Source of the DNA: Sepiola atlantica
Lineage: Eukaryota; Mollusca; Cephalopoda; Sepiida; Sepiolidae
Direction: 5' to 3'
Length of the DNA: 64,000 bases
Assembly (NCBI GenBank): GCA_963556195.1
Contig: OY744533.1
Coordinates: forward strand, 51,469,808-51,533,807
Part shown: positions 44,926 through 57,300 of the stretch, piece by piece
Layout: each line of letters starts with the position of its first letter
Position numbering within the stretch: the first letter of the stretch is position 1
Program-made: the position numbers and the translations under genes
The notes under the pieces: model-generated
Database searches by the model: none
What the model was told of the DNA's origin: nothing
What the model saw: the letters and a program-made list of their open reading frames with translations, nothing else

Positions 44926-45447
44926 AGATTATATAAACAAGTGAAGACGTTTTTTCCACTGTACCTTCGGCGAGATTTAAAAAAATAACCACATGCATCA
45001 TAGGCTACTAAACTCAGCACTCTATTCAGCTTATTCACTGGAGCGTGTTTGAAGAAATTTATGATTATTTTCTCCATCTAACAATAAATACTACTTTTGG
45101 ACCACCATCACAGACTCTCCCCAAAATACGCTCCATAGAGATGGTAGCAAAATCTTTTCCCTCTAATATTTTACTACTAACACTCTCCCCTTCATCACCG
45201 GGAAGTAATAAACAACGGATACTTTAAAAAAACGTAACCGTTATTATTTTCTTTTCATCTATAATTAATTTGATACATAATACAATACATTCTGCACAAA
45301 TTTAATAGACGCTCCCTCATATTCCACTAATTTTCAAGAATATAGGATTACATTATTTCTAACTATTACATATAGGCTTCATTTCATTCCGGAATTTACG
45401 GAATACATTTAACAAACTTAATCATTTATACTGTACGTTAATTCAAA

Positions 45448-45507
45448 ATGGCGGCTACAATCAAATCAACTTTAGACATTTCCCTTAGCAATCTTCAGTT
45501 GCTTCAG
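45448..45507 (+). other. Possible short first coding exon nested in a CNNM intron
   Basis: An ATG in a strong initiation context (A at -3, G at +4) opens 20 codons reading MAATIKSTLDISLSNLQLLQ. A CAG|GTATAA splice-donor-like site follows immediately, and unspliced reading stops one codon later. The donor is phase 0, whereas the next CNNM exon needs a phase-1 partner, so this cannot be a simple alternative CNNM start. It may be the first exon of a nested gene, or chance. The surrounding 45.0-46.9 kb is unusually free of recognisable repeats. No family was recognised. Confidence 0.2.
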
Positions 45508-45509
45508 GT

Positions 45510-46975
45510 ATAATTTCATTTTTTAACTTAAACACTAAGACGATTTAATACAAAACAGCTTTAAGGCTTAAAAATCTTTTGCAAAATACAGCATAAAACG
45601 AACTGCGGCGTTCATTTCGACGACATTCAATTGTTGATAACAATTCCATGGAAGAACGTGATATCAGTTTCTCTACGAACCTGTCGCTACTAATTAACAG
45701 ACAACACAAGTTTATTATTTCACTTTTGACCATCCATACATACCTAACATTAATCCAACATTCGTGTTTTCATTTTCACATTAGCTATTATTTTTTATTT
45801 AAGGGTGGGTATTCTACGTAAGACGTTTTCTTTTCTTTACATTTACCTATTATAACCGTCCACTCTCTATCTCTTTCTTTCTCTCTCTGCATTCGCAACA
45901 ATTTCTAAAATAACATGTTTACATTTTCGCCGACTTAAATAATCACAGCACGCAACAGTACCTTCAAGACAATACACATTAAACAGATATATATATTTTT
46001 TTCTGCTCACATTCGATTTAAACTAGCATTTGTCGATTTATTTAAGTATATTTTATTATCATGATTATACGTCAGTTACGAATAACGTTCCTTTGTTTAA
46101 TTCTAGACAGTTAAAAGTCTTCAAAATCAATTTTGAACACAGACTGGCATAACATTTAAAATCATTATTTTCATCTACATTTTCTTATTCATTGAACATT
46201 ATTCAATATTAATTCATACCGAACATTATTCAAATTCATTTCATAACTTTTTTACATACTTTCTTCAATGCTAAAACTGCTACTGATATTCCAAAAAATA
46301 TTAATTTCTACTTTTCTAAATATACTTCAACTTAATGTGCGGTATCCGTTACTTTGTCTTTTCTCTTCTCAGTCAGTGAACAAGAAATCTTTCTAGACTG
46401 CGACAATTTTTGTTTCTTATTACTTTTCCTATATTTAACTATTTGTCAATTTTAGAAGAAATCCTTCTAGACCGCTGCATTTTTTCCCCTCAGAAGATGA
46501 ATTTTCAAAACATTAAACATCATCATTGTATAACTCTCTCCGTGTGGAGAGGCAACGAAATAGCAACACCATAGTCAATGGTAAAAGTGCAGATTAGTTA
46601 ACAGTCGATAAATCAAAAACAAAATAATCACAACAAATTCCTTAAATCAATCGCCATATATTTAAATCAAGGCCAGAGTTAGACAAAAAGTCGATTTTCA
46701 ACGTTGATAAATTCAATCCCCCAACAAAATATGCATTTCGGATTGAGATAAAAATTGCCTCAATCTAGAAGTAGTTTTCCTTCACTGACCTTGGAAACCT
46801 TCACGCATATTCTTGGATCATATTTACTTTAGGGAGGGGGGGGGGCAGTGGTTTTTATTTGGTCGAATAAATCGCTGCTTACAATCGTAGAAGGGGCAGG
46901 GGCAGCCACTCAAAACATAGAGAAATTTATTTTATTTGATTCAAAACATCGATAAATCCTACTTTAATCACCTAA
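45510..46975. other. No gene seen
   Basis: AT-rich and unusually poor in recognisable repeats; G run at 46837-46845. Confidence 0.5.
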
Positions 46976-46977
46976 AT

Positions 46978-47276
46978 TACAGGATTGTTTTAAACTGTTT
47001 TTTGACGAATTAAGACTCTAATACTTATATTTTTTAAATTTATATCTATCCTGTATTTTTCGTTAATATATATTTTTTTATTTGAGACAATCGACGTAGT
47101 AGTAGTAGTAGTAGTAAGAAAACAACAAACGCTGCAATCACCAATAAAATTAATTACAGGGTTATTTTCAAATGCTTTTTGACGAATTAAGACTCTAATA
47201 CTTATATTTTTTTAATTTGATTTATATCTATCCTGTATTTTTCGTTAATATGTATATTTTTATTTATGAGATAATC

Positions 47277-47315
<39 letters not shown>

Positions 47316-47358
47316 AGCAAAAACAACGATTGCTGCAATCACCAATAAAAATAATTAC
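46978..47358 (+). repeat. Tandem duplication (about 180-200 bp) carrying (GTA)n
   Basis: TTTTTGACGAATTAAGACTC, ATCCTGTATTTTTCGTTAAT, a (GTA)n tract and GCTGCAATCACCAATAAAA occur twice. The trinucleotide tract is 17-20 bp in the first copy (47097) and about 36 bp in the second (47279). Confidence 0.85.
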
Positions 47359-47364
47359 ATAAAA

Positions 47365-47410
<46 letters not shown>

Positions 47411-47411
<1 letters not shown>

Positions 47412-47640
47412 CTAGCAAGACCCATGTCCCGGCGTTGCCCAGGGGAAATAGAAAAGAACAATTTAACTTTAAAAAAAAAAATATTAGAGTATCAAGCTAA
47501 CTTGGCATTTTCATTTATTTTGATTTCTTTAAAAAATTCAATATATATTAATACATTGTGTTATTTAAACATGTTTTCTCAGTCTAGAAGTAGTTCTACT
47601 TCATTGACCTCGGACAGAAAAGATAAAGCATAATATACTA
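47411..47640 (-). mobile_element. Helitron-like 3' end, reverse orientation
   Basis: On the - strand CCTGGGCAACGCCGGGACAT is followed by GGGTCTTGCTAG and T of the (TA)n tract at 47385-47410: hairpin, spacer, CTAG|T as at 8.4 and 54.3 kb. The 5' limit is arbitrary. Confidence 0.45.
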
Positions 47641-48485
47641 CACTTTAACAGTAATTCTATTTTAAAAAGTAAAAAAAAAATGTAAATAAACTGAAAAAGA
47701 AAAAAATATTGTACAATCGGCAAATATTTAAATAAAGGTCATCTGTTCTGTGTTGGATTTGGGAAGAAAAAATTCTTCTCAGCTGAGGCAATGCGCAGAG
47801 GAAAAGTTTGTAAGAAAAGTTATTAAATAATTTTGAAAAATGGTCAAAGAAGACATCAATAGTGGAATATTTTGTCATGCTCACTACATCTAAGGTTCAT
47901 GTATTTGACACCAAATCCTATATTCCTTTATTCTGCAGGGAAATTATAAAATATTGATTTAATTTAAAAAATAAATAAATAAATATCAGAGTATCAATTC
48001 TGAGGGGAAAAAAGAAGTTACGGTAATAGAAAAAATAATAGGAAGAGCTTACCGACGTAGACGTCTAAACTCTGAGCGAACATTTGTTGTTTTTCAGGAA
48101 TGCAAATGTGAAACGTTCATTAAGTATTCTGGAATAACCGGTGTTCGTTTTATTCTTATACCATGAAAAATTAGCACACTGTGAATCTGGTGCAGGGGTA
48201 GTAGATGATAAGATGTGAGTAAAAAAATTCCAGCCACCTTTTCTTTAGAAGGTTTATTTGGGAAAGTCCGGTAATCCAAAGGAAATATAATAAATATGAA
48301 TGAAGAAGAAATGAATTTATAATTTCTGGAAACACGCATGAAGACTTAGGCTAATTGGATTGCAGAACAGATTAGCATATGAAGGTTTTGGTTATTAACC
48401 TATTATGTCTTAATGTAAATAGGAAAAATCTACTTTACTTTATTATATAGCTATATATAAAATTGTTGTTTTTTCTACCTTCTAG

Positions 48486-48647
48486 GTGTGGAACCATTTA
48501 AAGCAGAATATATTTCCGAATCTGTGCTGAAACGTTTGTTGAAAGAATACATCGTGAAAGAACATTGTATGAAAAATGAAGATGATGAGGAAAACTATAT
48601 TTTCAAAGAAGGACAGCCATGTGATTATTTTGTCCTCATTTTGCAAG
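48486..48647 (+). CDS. CNNM: CNNM metal transporter, internal exon (CNBH domain core)
   Basis: The exon joins the previous one in frame: A|GT gives Ser, then VEPFKAEYISESVLKRLLKE follows. It ends in the diagnostic CNNM segment CDYFVLILQG. Vertebrate CNNMs have an SxxxxSEKILLRLLKHP helix and the nearly identical VDYFVLILQG strand of the cyclic-nucleotide-binding-homology domain. The acceptor is TTCTAG|GTG and the donor is CAAG|GTGAGT; length is 162 nt, phase 1 at both ends. The CNBH domain in this family does not bind cyclic nucleotides in the usual way and serves dimerisation and regulation (family knowledge). An acidic insert, KNEDDEEN, replaces the basic turn of the vertebrate proteins. Introns flanking it are 14.4 kb and 4.3 kb. 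Confidence 0.9.
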
Positions 48648-48779
48648 GTGAGTATTTTTCATTAAAAAAAAAAAACAAGCAAACTTTGATCTTCTCTCTA
48701 TTCACATATCTCTACACACATGTACACAAATGGACATTAAAAATTGGTCTCAACTAGTTTACTTGATTTCAGCAACTAG

Positions 48780-50463
48780 TATTTTTGAGCACCGCATCAT
48801 TCAATGAATGCTACCTGCTGCATAGTCGAGTTATCAACAACTAAACCAGTTCCAACATCAGTCTTGACTGGTGAAGAGGGTGGCTTGTCACTCAGCAAGA
48901 TAAAAACAAGTTATGATTGGATTTTACTCTCTTGCAGTGAAGAAGTGTTGTTAGGATATGTGCACCATTAGCGACACTCTAAATAATCTCTCAGCGTAGG
49001 TCTCTGCCCTGATATGGAGGCAGAACACGAAAACTAGATCTACATTCCCAGTTGACCCTCTCACCTGTCCTTCTTGTGGCAGAAAGTGTCAGTAACAGAT
49101 TGGACCATACGGCCATAGAAGTGCTCATTGGTAGTTGGATTGCAGAGTCAGTCAGAGGTTTTGGAAGGAGTCTGAGTCAGATTTTATTACTGAATATTTG
49201 AAGAATTTAAAATAAGGAGTCGGAATCAGATATTTTTGCCACTCTAGGAGTCGAAATCATACTTTATACCTTCCTACTTCCCAGGCCTGATTGGTAGCCG
49301 TGCTAGAACTTCTATCATGGTACACAATGATTTGAAGCAATAATCTCATTTTAATTTTTAATAAATTTATTTTAATATATCAATAAAGAGGAGATGAGTT
49401 GAATGACTCTCATCTCCTGTGGTCTCGTCTTGTTTTATAGCAAAAGCAAACATGACACTACACTTCTGACGATCAGATAAATCCATGAAAATGCAGTAAA
49501 GTATTAAAGCTAGGTGCATTTTATTACTCATTATCAATATAGCTCTACCCAATAGAATATCAAGAACTTTGTGTATGATCTGCTGTTTCTGTTTGGTTTT
49601 GCACAATTTTTAGAGATTTATTCCTCTTGCCTATATATGTTTCATTACGCTGAAGAAAGTCGTAGGTAGCCACCAAAATTCTATTTAAAAAAAACATTCT
49701 GTATTCCTACTCATCAACTAATAAAAAATAAAACACAAAAATATATAAAAACATATCTTTTACATTTAATTTATATATATATATATATATATATATAGAT
49801 ATATAGATATTTGGGATAAATTTTACACTTTCTGGAAACGAAAGAAAAACCAGCATATCTTAGCCAATAATTAATCTATTCTCAAAATTCAAATTGCATA
49901 TCTTAGAAGAACTTTACGAAAAACACTTACTCTATGAAGCCGCCCTGAACCTAGAGCTTGTGGCCTTCATGGTATCCTTCAAGAGGAGCCTTAGCGGTGA
50001 GTAGTTGGCCCTTGTGACTCTTGTATGAGATATAGCAAAGATCTTCATTCGACACCCATCGCTCTCACTATTGTCTGCACTGCCTTGCTTGGATCTTGCC
50101 GCACTCCTTTTTTTTTTTGCTGCTTCTCATTGAATTTCATTGTGCAAACACAGTCAGAATGACTGCTATAATTCTTTTTGTTAGCCACTGTTTCCGCATC
50201 TCCGACACAATTCTGCAGTTTTCATCTCGCACCTCCAAGGTATTCAAGAAGCACTGAGTTGCAGCTAAGCTTTCAAAATTTTTTAATCTGGTGTAAATCA
50301 TGATGCAGCTCATTCTCTTCCAATATTCAAGTGCTTTCTAGTCAGCTCTCAAACCCACCAATAGTACACAGAAATTGCTATCCATTGCACTTTGCTGCTA
50401 TTAAATACTTGAAATGGTTCTGAAATGAAAAGAATATAAAATAATTATCAAATTTATCCAGAA

Positions 50464-50504
<41 letters not shown>

Positions 50505-50600
50505 TAGAAGGATGAAAAGGAATTAGAAAAGCAAAAGGCAGATCTTTTTTCAATTCAGTTGCTCAGAGCAAGGTATATTCTGCAAAAAGGCAATTCAATT
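48780..50600. other. Intron sequence, no gene seen
   Basis: (TA)n at 49772-49797 and 50470-50502. 49640-49740 contains GCTGAAGAAAGTCG and (reverse) GATGAGTAGGAATACAGAA, which look like ends of a Penelope-like repeat. Confidence 0.45.
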
Positions 50601-50605
50601 AATTT

Positions 50606-50656
50606 TTTCCATAAGCCAGGCTTTTCAAATATCAAAATCTTATCATCAGAGGAAAT
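50606..50656 (-). ncRNA. Hammerhead ribozyme candidate
   Basis: On the - strand: stem I TTTCC (5 bp with GGAAA), CTGATGA at 50649-50643, a weak stem II (AAGAU/AUAUU with one mismatch), GAAA at 50626-50623, stem III AAGCC-U-GGCTT (5 bp), H17 A at 50612. The core is intact, but the base next to stem I is U-U and stem II is poor. Confidence 0.5.
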
Positions 50657-50954
50657 CGCTGGGATAGATAAGTTGGCAAAGGCCAAGATTTAAAATTTGA
50701 AAAAGTAAAATAAAGATTGTGGGGAAAAAAACAAGGCAAAACGCTGCCCGAGTGCAAGCAAATGTCCGATTGCAAAAAAGTCTGGTGTCAAAAAGTCCAG
50801 CGGAGAAGGTGATTAGTAGGTAGGTAGGTCGTTAAAAGGCACAAGAAATGAAATGAGAGGATTCAAAGTTTCTGCTCTATCCTGTGTATTGAGCTGTATA
50901 CTTTTCACAATAGGTTTTACCTTTCCTAAAAGTTCCCTTTTAGTTATCCGCTTC

Positions 50955-50957
<3 letters not shown>

Positions 50958-51017
<60 letters not shown>

Positions 51018-51030
51018 AGAGAGAGAGAGA
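50958..51030. repeat. (TA)n-(GA)n compound microsatellite
   Basis: About 28 TA units followed by GA units. Confidence 0.95.
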
Positions 51031-51525
51031 CAAAGAGAGATAAACATGGACCTACCTACAATATTGCAGACTATATAATAGGAATGTCCAGATGTAATGT
51101 TCTTAAATATTTTATCAGATATCACCCAAAACTATCATTGTACTGTCTTCAAAGCATCTGTTCCAAGGAAATGCATGCATAGATAAACAGTAAATTAAAC
51201 CCTTAACTATAAAAATACTCTGAAACAAATGTGTATTTTACCAGGAATATAAAAATAAAAGTTATGAAATTGAAAAAGTGATAGTTGAATATGGGTATCC
51301 AAATATTTCTGAAAAGTCTGGAAAAAAAGAAAAAAAAGCAGCTTCTTGCTTTGTGTGGAGACAAAGAAGAAATAAAAATATCAAACGTTTGTTATATAGG
51401 CAGTCGGAAATCATGTCGGATTGCTAAAGGGAGATAACTGCAACCAAATGTACTAAGCGATCATATCGAATAGTCATTATCAGTCACAATAGATAAGCAA
51501 GATTTTAACCGATAATCCATGATAT

Positions 51526-51562
<37 letters not shown>

Positions 51563-51565
<3 letters not shown>

Positions 51566-51930
51566 GCGTATGCACTCTGGCCCACAAAAAATGCCTTAAC
51601 AGCCCCGTCAGCATTTTCCTGCGATTAGCAATAAACCAACCCCTTTTTAAAGAGAGATGGTAAAACCTTGGAGGATGGACTTCCTAGAACTGGACAGAAC
51701 CATACCTCAACCTAACAGAAGCAAGGTCAGCATCTCAAAATGGCCTAGACTTTGTCGAAATAAGTGTCGAGAACGTATCCTCGACTGGCATGAACATCAC
51801 CAACTTGAATTGTTTGGACTGTTTGCCGATGATGGATTCTCAGCTTTGTATGAAAATAGACACTCACAGTACCGGTCTCATGATTCTGCCCCACCGCCAC
51901 CCTCCCCAGTCAAATGATGAGGTTGTCAAA
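51563..51930 (-). repeat. Family B repeat, reverse copy
   Basis: On the - strand GAGGATACGTTCTCGACAC is unique, but GGTTTATTGCTAATCGC and GAAAATGCTGACGGGGCTG match 4259-4320. Starts directly at (TA)n (51536-51561). Confidence 0.55.
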
Positions 51931-52930
51931 TGAGGAGATTACTCTTCGTAAATAAACCAACTTTTTCATTTTTTTTAATCACCAACATTCAAAAAATTAT
52001 CTAATTCTGATGTATTTATTGAATAAATTACATATTTTACAAGTTTTTTTTTTCAAATTTAATATTGTAGCAATTTTCAAGAAGTGATCGTTTGACAGAT
52101 TTAGGCACAAGTACATTGTGCAGCAAAATTTTGAAAATATCACAGAAAATATAAAAAATCACAAAAAAGTTAAAACTACTAAAAAATCAAAAAGAAAATT
52201 AAAAATTCACAAAAAATTACAAAGGTAAAAAAACCCATCTTGTATGCTATTTTTTAGGTGATTTACCCAGAGTTGCAAAGTCAGAAAGGATAAGGTCCGA
52301 CTCTGACTCCTAAGATTCTGAAAACTCCTAAAAATAGTATGGGGGCCAACCATAGTCAATGCGACCAAAAGGCTTCCTTTTCATTAGCTACTACACCAAG
52401 GTGTAGGGGAGGGCGTCACTACTTTCTCAGGATTACTCCACTTACCCTCGATCCTTACCATGTACTTCTTAATGTTTAGCAAGGGGGCATCAAGTACGAT
52501 TTTTTTAAGTCTTTGGTATTACTCGAGGTTGAACCATATTCTCTGGCCTGTTAGCAAACACTTTTACAATTATGCTAAATGGGTCGACTCCTAGAATTCA
52601 AATATATCTGACTCAGACTCCTTATTTTAAAGTCTTCCAATATTCAAACTGTTGATTCTTTGGAGATTAAGAAAACCTGACTCCGGCTCCTAGCATTTTT
52701 ACAAGTCCGACTCCTAAGACCTCCGAACCTGCAACCCTGAATTTACCCTCAACCCTACGGATCCACTGAATTCTTTTATTTTATTATCTTATTGGTATGA
52801 AAAGTGCTGTGGTGAAAACAAACCTTCAAATTGAATGGGAAATGTAGATAATACCAAAAATAAAATCATTTTCCTATCAATGTAATCGTAATGCTAATAG
52901 ATTTCTGTACTTTTGAATTTTTGACATTTT
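51931..52930. other. Intron sequence, no gene seen
   Basis: Includes a stretch (52265-52735) rich in GACTC/AAGTC words repeated irregularly (for example CTGACTCCTAAGA-like), similar to 13370-13510 and 49180-49250, which looks like another dispersed repeat. Confidence 0.4.
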
Positions 52931-52934
52931 TCAG

Positions 52935-53018
52935 GTCATGTTAGTGTGATTGTGGGAAAAGAACGCATGCTTTTTGACGGTGGTCCATTTTCATACTACG
53001 GTGTTGAGGCACTTACAG
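52935..53018 (+). CDS. CNNM: CNNM metal transporter, internal exon (end of CNBH domain)
   Basis: This short 84-nt exon, phase 1 on both sides, completes Gly from the previous exon and reads GHVSVIVGKERMLFDGG and then PFSYYGVEALT. The FSYYGVxALT signature is diagnostic for the end of the CNNM cyclic-nucleotide-binding-homology domain, where vertebrates have AFSYYGVMALT. The acceptor is TTTTTCAG|GTC and the donor is ACAG|GTAAGT. The reading frame has no stop across the junctions with the exons at 48486-48647 and 61133-61222. Confidence 0.9.
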
Positions 53019-53214
53019 GTAAGTAAATGTTTTTTTCTTTCCTTTTTAAAAGTAATTTTATTTCACTTCAAAGATGGCATCTACCTCCTGTCTACCCTTT
53101 TACGTTCTCTGCAAGAAATTTCAAAACACAACCTGTTCCAAGTACAACGTCTTCTTTGCTTCGGAATAATAATATAAGAATGAAATCATTGTCTACAGTG
53201 CTTCACAACGCGTC

Positions 53215-53435
53215 GAAAGTGCATGCGCATGTGTATGGAGGGGAACATCGGGTGTAGTTTTGGCAAATTTTTGAAAGCATGAAGGTTTTAAAGGATGCAG
53301 TGTCTCGGGAGCCAACAACTGATGTAGGCAATTTGTTTCATGCTTCGGCTATTCTGAGAGATGAAAAATGTTTCCAAAAGTCATAGGAGCTGTGCCGTTT
53401 TCTGACTTTGTAGGCATGTCTACGTGTGGTATTTT
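53215..53435 (-). pseudogene. LINE reverse transcriptase C-terminal relic
   Basis: The - strand frame reads RHAYKVRKRHSSYDFWKHF, SSLRIAEA, stop, NKLPTSVVGSRDTASFKTF. This matches the RxxRxxFFxxRVxxxWNxLPxxVVxAxSxxxFKxxL end typical of jockey/CR1 LINEs. One stop replaces the Trp position. Confidence 0.65.
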
Positions 53436-53792
53436 TTTTTTTTTTTTTGTTAATTTGAATATCATAAAATACTTTTGAGGAATGGATAAACCATGAAACT
53501 GCAGTAAAGTGTTCGAATAAGTAAAATTTATTATTATATAGATCTCATTTATTTATTTTTATTTGCAATACTTTGAACGAATTCAACTATTTATATAGAA
53601 AAGCATTTTACCTAAATGCATGGTGAGGATAATTTTTCCTTTCACCAATGTGATGCCCTCATATGGGGAGCGACATATATTTAAAAAAATATAATTTAAA
53701 ATATAATCATGATTTATATATATATATATATATATATTAAAATCATTATTACAGACATAAATTATTTTTAAGTAAATACCGTTGGGAAAGTG

Positions 53793-54168
53793 AACATTTC
53801 AACTCTGTAATGACTGCCAACCGGTGTAAAGGCAAAAATTATATGCCGTATTATTTTGGCCTGTTTGATATTTTTTTTTTTTTGCAAATAATTTATTTTC
53901 TGATTTTTGCAGTAATAAATAATAAAATCAGACAGTGTTTATTAAAAAAGGAATTGAAATATATTACAATTTTTTAAATTTTTTAAATTATTTCTTTTTT
54001 AAAATTATTTCAGGCTAATACGACTTCTTCAGAAATATAATGCATTATTAATTACCAAATGGGGAATAAAAAATCCGCAATAATCGAACGGGGCTAAAAT
54101 AATAGGGCGAAATATTTTTGCCGAAATGTGAGACAAAACATCTGGCAGCCATTAGAGTTGAAATGTTT
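53793..54168. mobile_element. Inverted-repeat element (about 70-bp arms)
   Basis: 53793-53861 pairs imperfectly with 54092-54168 (outer end AACATTTCAACTCT). The interior includes GACTTCTTCAGAAATATAATG. No ORF. Confidence 0.6.
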
Positions 54169-54187
54169 AAAATAACCAAAATTTCAA

Positions 54188-54240
54188 ATAATCTAAGGGA
54201 GATAAATCTTTGCAGATATGACTAATCTCCCTTAGATTAT
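54188..54240. repeat. Short hairpin beside the inverted-repeat element
   Basis: 16-bp perfect arms ATAATCTAAGGGAGAT and ATCTCCCTTAGATTAT, 21-nt loop. Confidence 0.8.
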
Positions 54241-54249
54241 GAGTTATTA

Positions 54250-54345
54250 CTGAGCATGTTTTTTTTTTCATCTTTTATTCTCTCCTCTTTAACTTAAAAA
54301 TGTGCAACTAATGAATCCTGGGCAACACCGGGTAGGTGCAGCTAG
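54250..54345 (+). mobile_element. Helitron-like 3' end
   Basis: CCTGGGCAACACCGGGTAGG then TGCAGCTAG followed by T, matching the 8.4-kb terminus almost base for base. The 5' limit is arbitrary. Confidence 0.5.
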
Positions 54346-54349
54346 TTGA

Positions 54350-57300
54350 TTATAAATTAAATTCATTTAATAAAAAAAAACCTGCTTTGTCTAGTTTTCC
54401 GAAATGTTTTCTTAATAATGAATTTTAATCTTTTGCAATGAGACACTGGCCCCTTTGGGTTGATGTTTTCTGTCTAGATTTGCAAATATAGACTTGTCAT
54501 CATTCATCGTTTACCTACAAGCATCTATTATTATACTAAATATGAATGATCAACGTTTGTTTCCTTAAGGATTTTTTCGTATGTATTTTAATCACACAAA
54601 ATACATGTTAAAATATTCCTTCGTTTTGAGATTGAGTTATGTTTGAAAAAATCCATTTTAATTCATCTAATTAGCCATAATTTGCAATTAACTCATCAAG
54701 TGACCCATCTCTTACTAAGTTTCACTATATCACTTTCTTGCTCTCATTGTATGTTCATTCAACCACTCTCTAATAGTTTTTAGTGTCTCTGTGAGCATTT
54801 AGGGAAAGAGTGACTTTGTCTTTTCAACTAATTTACATAGTACACACCGTAAACACGTACTTAAATTAGATAGCAAAATAATTCGATTCTTTTACTTCAA
54901 TATCATCCCTAAAGATAATATAGAAGTAAAGAAGTAATAGATTTAGTATTTTTAGTTATGCAAGAAAACTTTCTTAATAGCTAGGGGCAGCCAATAACCG
55001 TGAAAGTAATTTCTTTTTTAACCAAAAAAGGATACTCCTGATTGGCAAAAATCCACTAAAAATCAAACAATTATTCGGTTTTAATGGAATTGCCAGTATT
55101 TATTAATAAATAAATGAACGTTAATAGAAAATATTTATTTTATTAAAACAAAGCAAAAAAAATTCTAGATGTTCTTCAGTTCACCTAAATATCCCCCTCC
55201 TCCTCCTCCTCCTCCTCCTGTTCATTTCAAGGTCAAAAACGTCAAAGCTAGGTGACAACTTTTACGAATAGATAAGACTGAAAATGAAAAAAAAAAAAAT
55301 TAAGGCAGCTACTAAAAGTTGGAAATTTAAATGAAATAAAGGAACAGTAAATGTCTTGCGAGATTTAAATACTCGCCGCCTTGAAAAAAAATTAATCAGT
55401 TATAAAATTCATTTTTTAGTTAAAAAATAAATACTTTCACTTTCATTGCTCATCCTTAGATATATCACAGTTTATGAATTTTGAAATGAAATCACAGTGG
55501 AACAAATAGTGGTTGTGACCCAACAGGTCACTGGTAGTCTAGTTTATTTATGAAAATCAGATTTTTTAGTTAGGGAAGGACATAGTAACTTGTAATTGTG
55601 GGTATTTTAAAACTTTCTTGGCTGGAGTAATTCGTTCCATTTAACTTTGTTTTTTATATAGCTTGTAACTTAAAAAAAAAAATTTAACTGGCTTTACAAA
55701 CTCGCTTTTTCTTGATTCAAACAATTTAACCAGAGCTCAACCCAATAGGTCATATTTTTTTTTTAGTATTGTATGATAAACTTTAGGTCCTTTCCAGCCT
55801 CTAGAAATATAACACGTTCTCCTGACTAGTCGTTTTTTTGGTCGTATATTTTTCTCAGTTATTTTAACAATCTTTTCGTAAGTTAATTTTTCAGTACTTT
55901 TGAACTTTCTTGACTGGAGCAATTTCATTCGGGTTAGTTTTGATTTTTCTATAGTCTGTAACTATGGTGTTACCATATTTTCTGAGATGTTTTTTTTGTA
56001 GATAAAAAGAAAAAAAAAAGACATTCTACTTTTAGGTAATTATTTCATTTTATTATTTTAAAATGGAGGATCAATTGTAGGGCAGTTAACAAAATATTTT
56101 TACCACTAACCCTAAGTCCGTGTGGCTGGCAATTAGGGCGAGGTTAGGGTTAGGTTAGAAGACCATAACAAATATTTTGAAAAATAATTTATTGCCAAAA
56201 AATAATTTGAGGAGAAAAATATTTTCAAAAAAAATTATTGGGGGAGGGTGAAATTCAGCTATATCACTGCAAATTTGATGAAAGTGTTCTCGTCTTTATG
56301 ATATTGTCGATACAAAAATACTATTTTCATGCAGGAATCTAATAGCTCTTGCCTTGTCTCTCACACAGTTATTCAATGTAAACATAATTACAATAAATTA
56401 ATAAATAGGAATAAAAAATAATATCGGCTATGAAAGAATTAAAAATATCTGGTACAAATGTGTACAAAAATTGACTTAATATCGGTAAGAGGAGACAATG
56501 CAAAATCCAAATTAACCAGAACGAAATTGTTCCAGTCAAGAAGATTTAATAGTAGCACCTAATTGCGTACGTTTCTTCAGCTCTCCTGAACTTTTTTATC
56601 AGTCTTATAATACTAAACTAGCAGTGACAATGGCATATAGACATTCTCTCAACATCCTAGTCTTTTTCACTTGTTCCCTCTTTGTTCATTCTTCTGCTGC
56701 TGGCTACTCAACATTTATTGTTTTATTTTTTCCTCGGTTTCCTCTAACACACTTATAGACGCTTATTTATATTTTGTGAAAACGGTGTATATGTGATTTT
56801 GTCTCTCTCAGCAATTGTTCCATTGTTCTTAAACTTTCTCAGAAGTTTTATTGTACATATTGCATATGTTGTTTTTTTCCTGTTTGCTTAATGTAAACAA
56901 ATTGTTATTAATGTCTGACCACTGTTGTTCATGTTGCGTTTCTGAGTTTCTGACAAGGTTTTGAAAAGAAACCCGATATTCGTTTCCATTTAATCTTTAT
57001 TTGTGTCGCGCTAAGAAAACGGTAATTATCTTTCTCCATAACGATGGAAATCAGATAATCAACACTCGGCAGGCTGTGACATAGGTTACACCATCATCTG
57101 ACTACTGTTTCATGGCACTGTTGATTTAGTATGTTTAAGAGGCATTAAGAAAAATGACATCCTATTTTGGCCATCTCTATAAAAGTCTAGTTAGAAAAGA
57201 AAAACTTAATAGCTTATTTTTGTTTACATTCCTCATTGTTTTTCACCAATCATAACTCATTTCAATAACCAAGTTTAAAAAAAATTTTAGTAGCCAATCA

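Noticed and set aside
56120..56160. GTTAGGGTTAGG as telomere-like repeat
   Set aside because: Only about two imperfect TTAGGG units; far too short.
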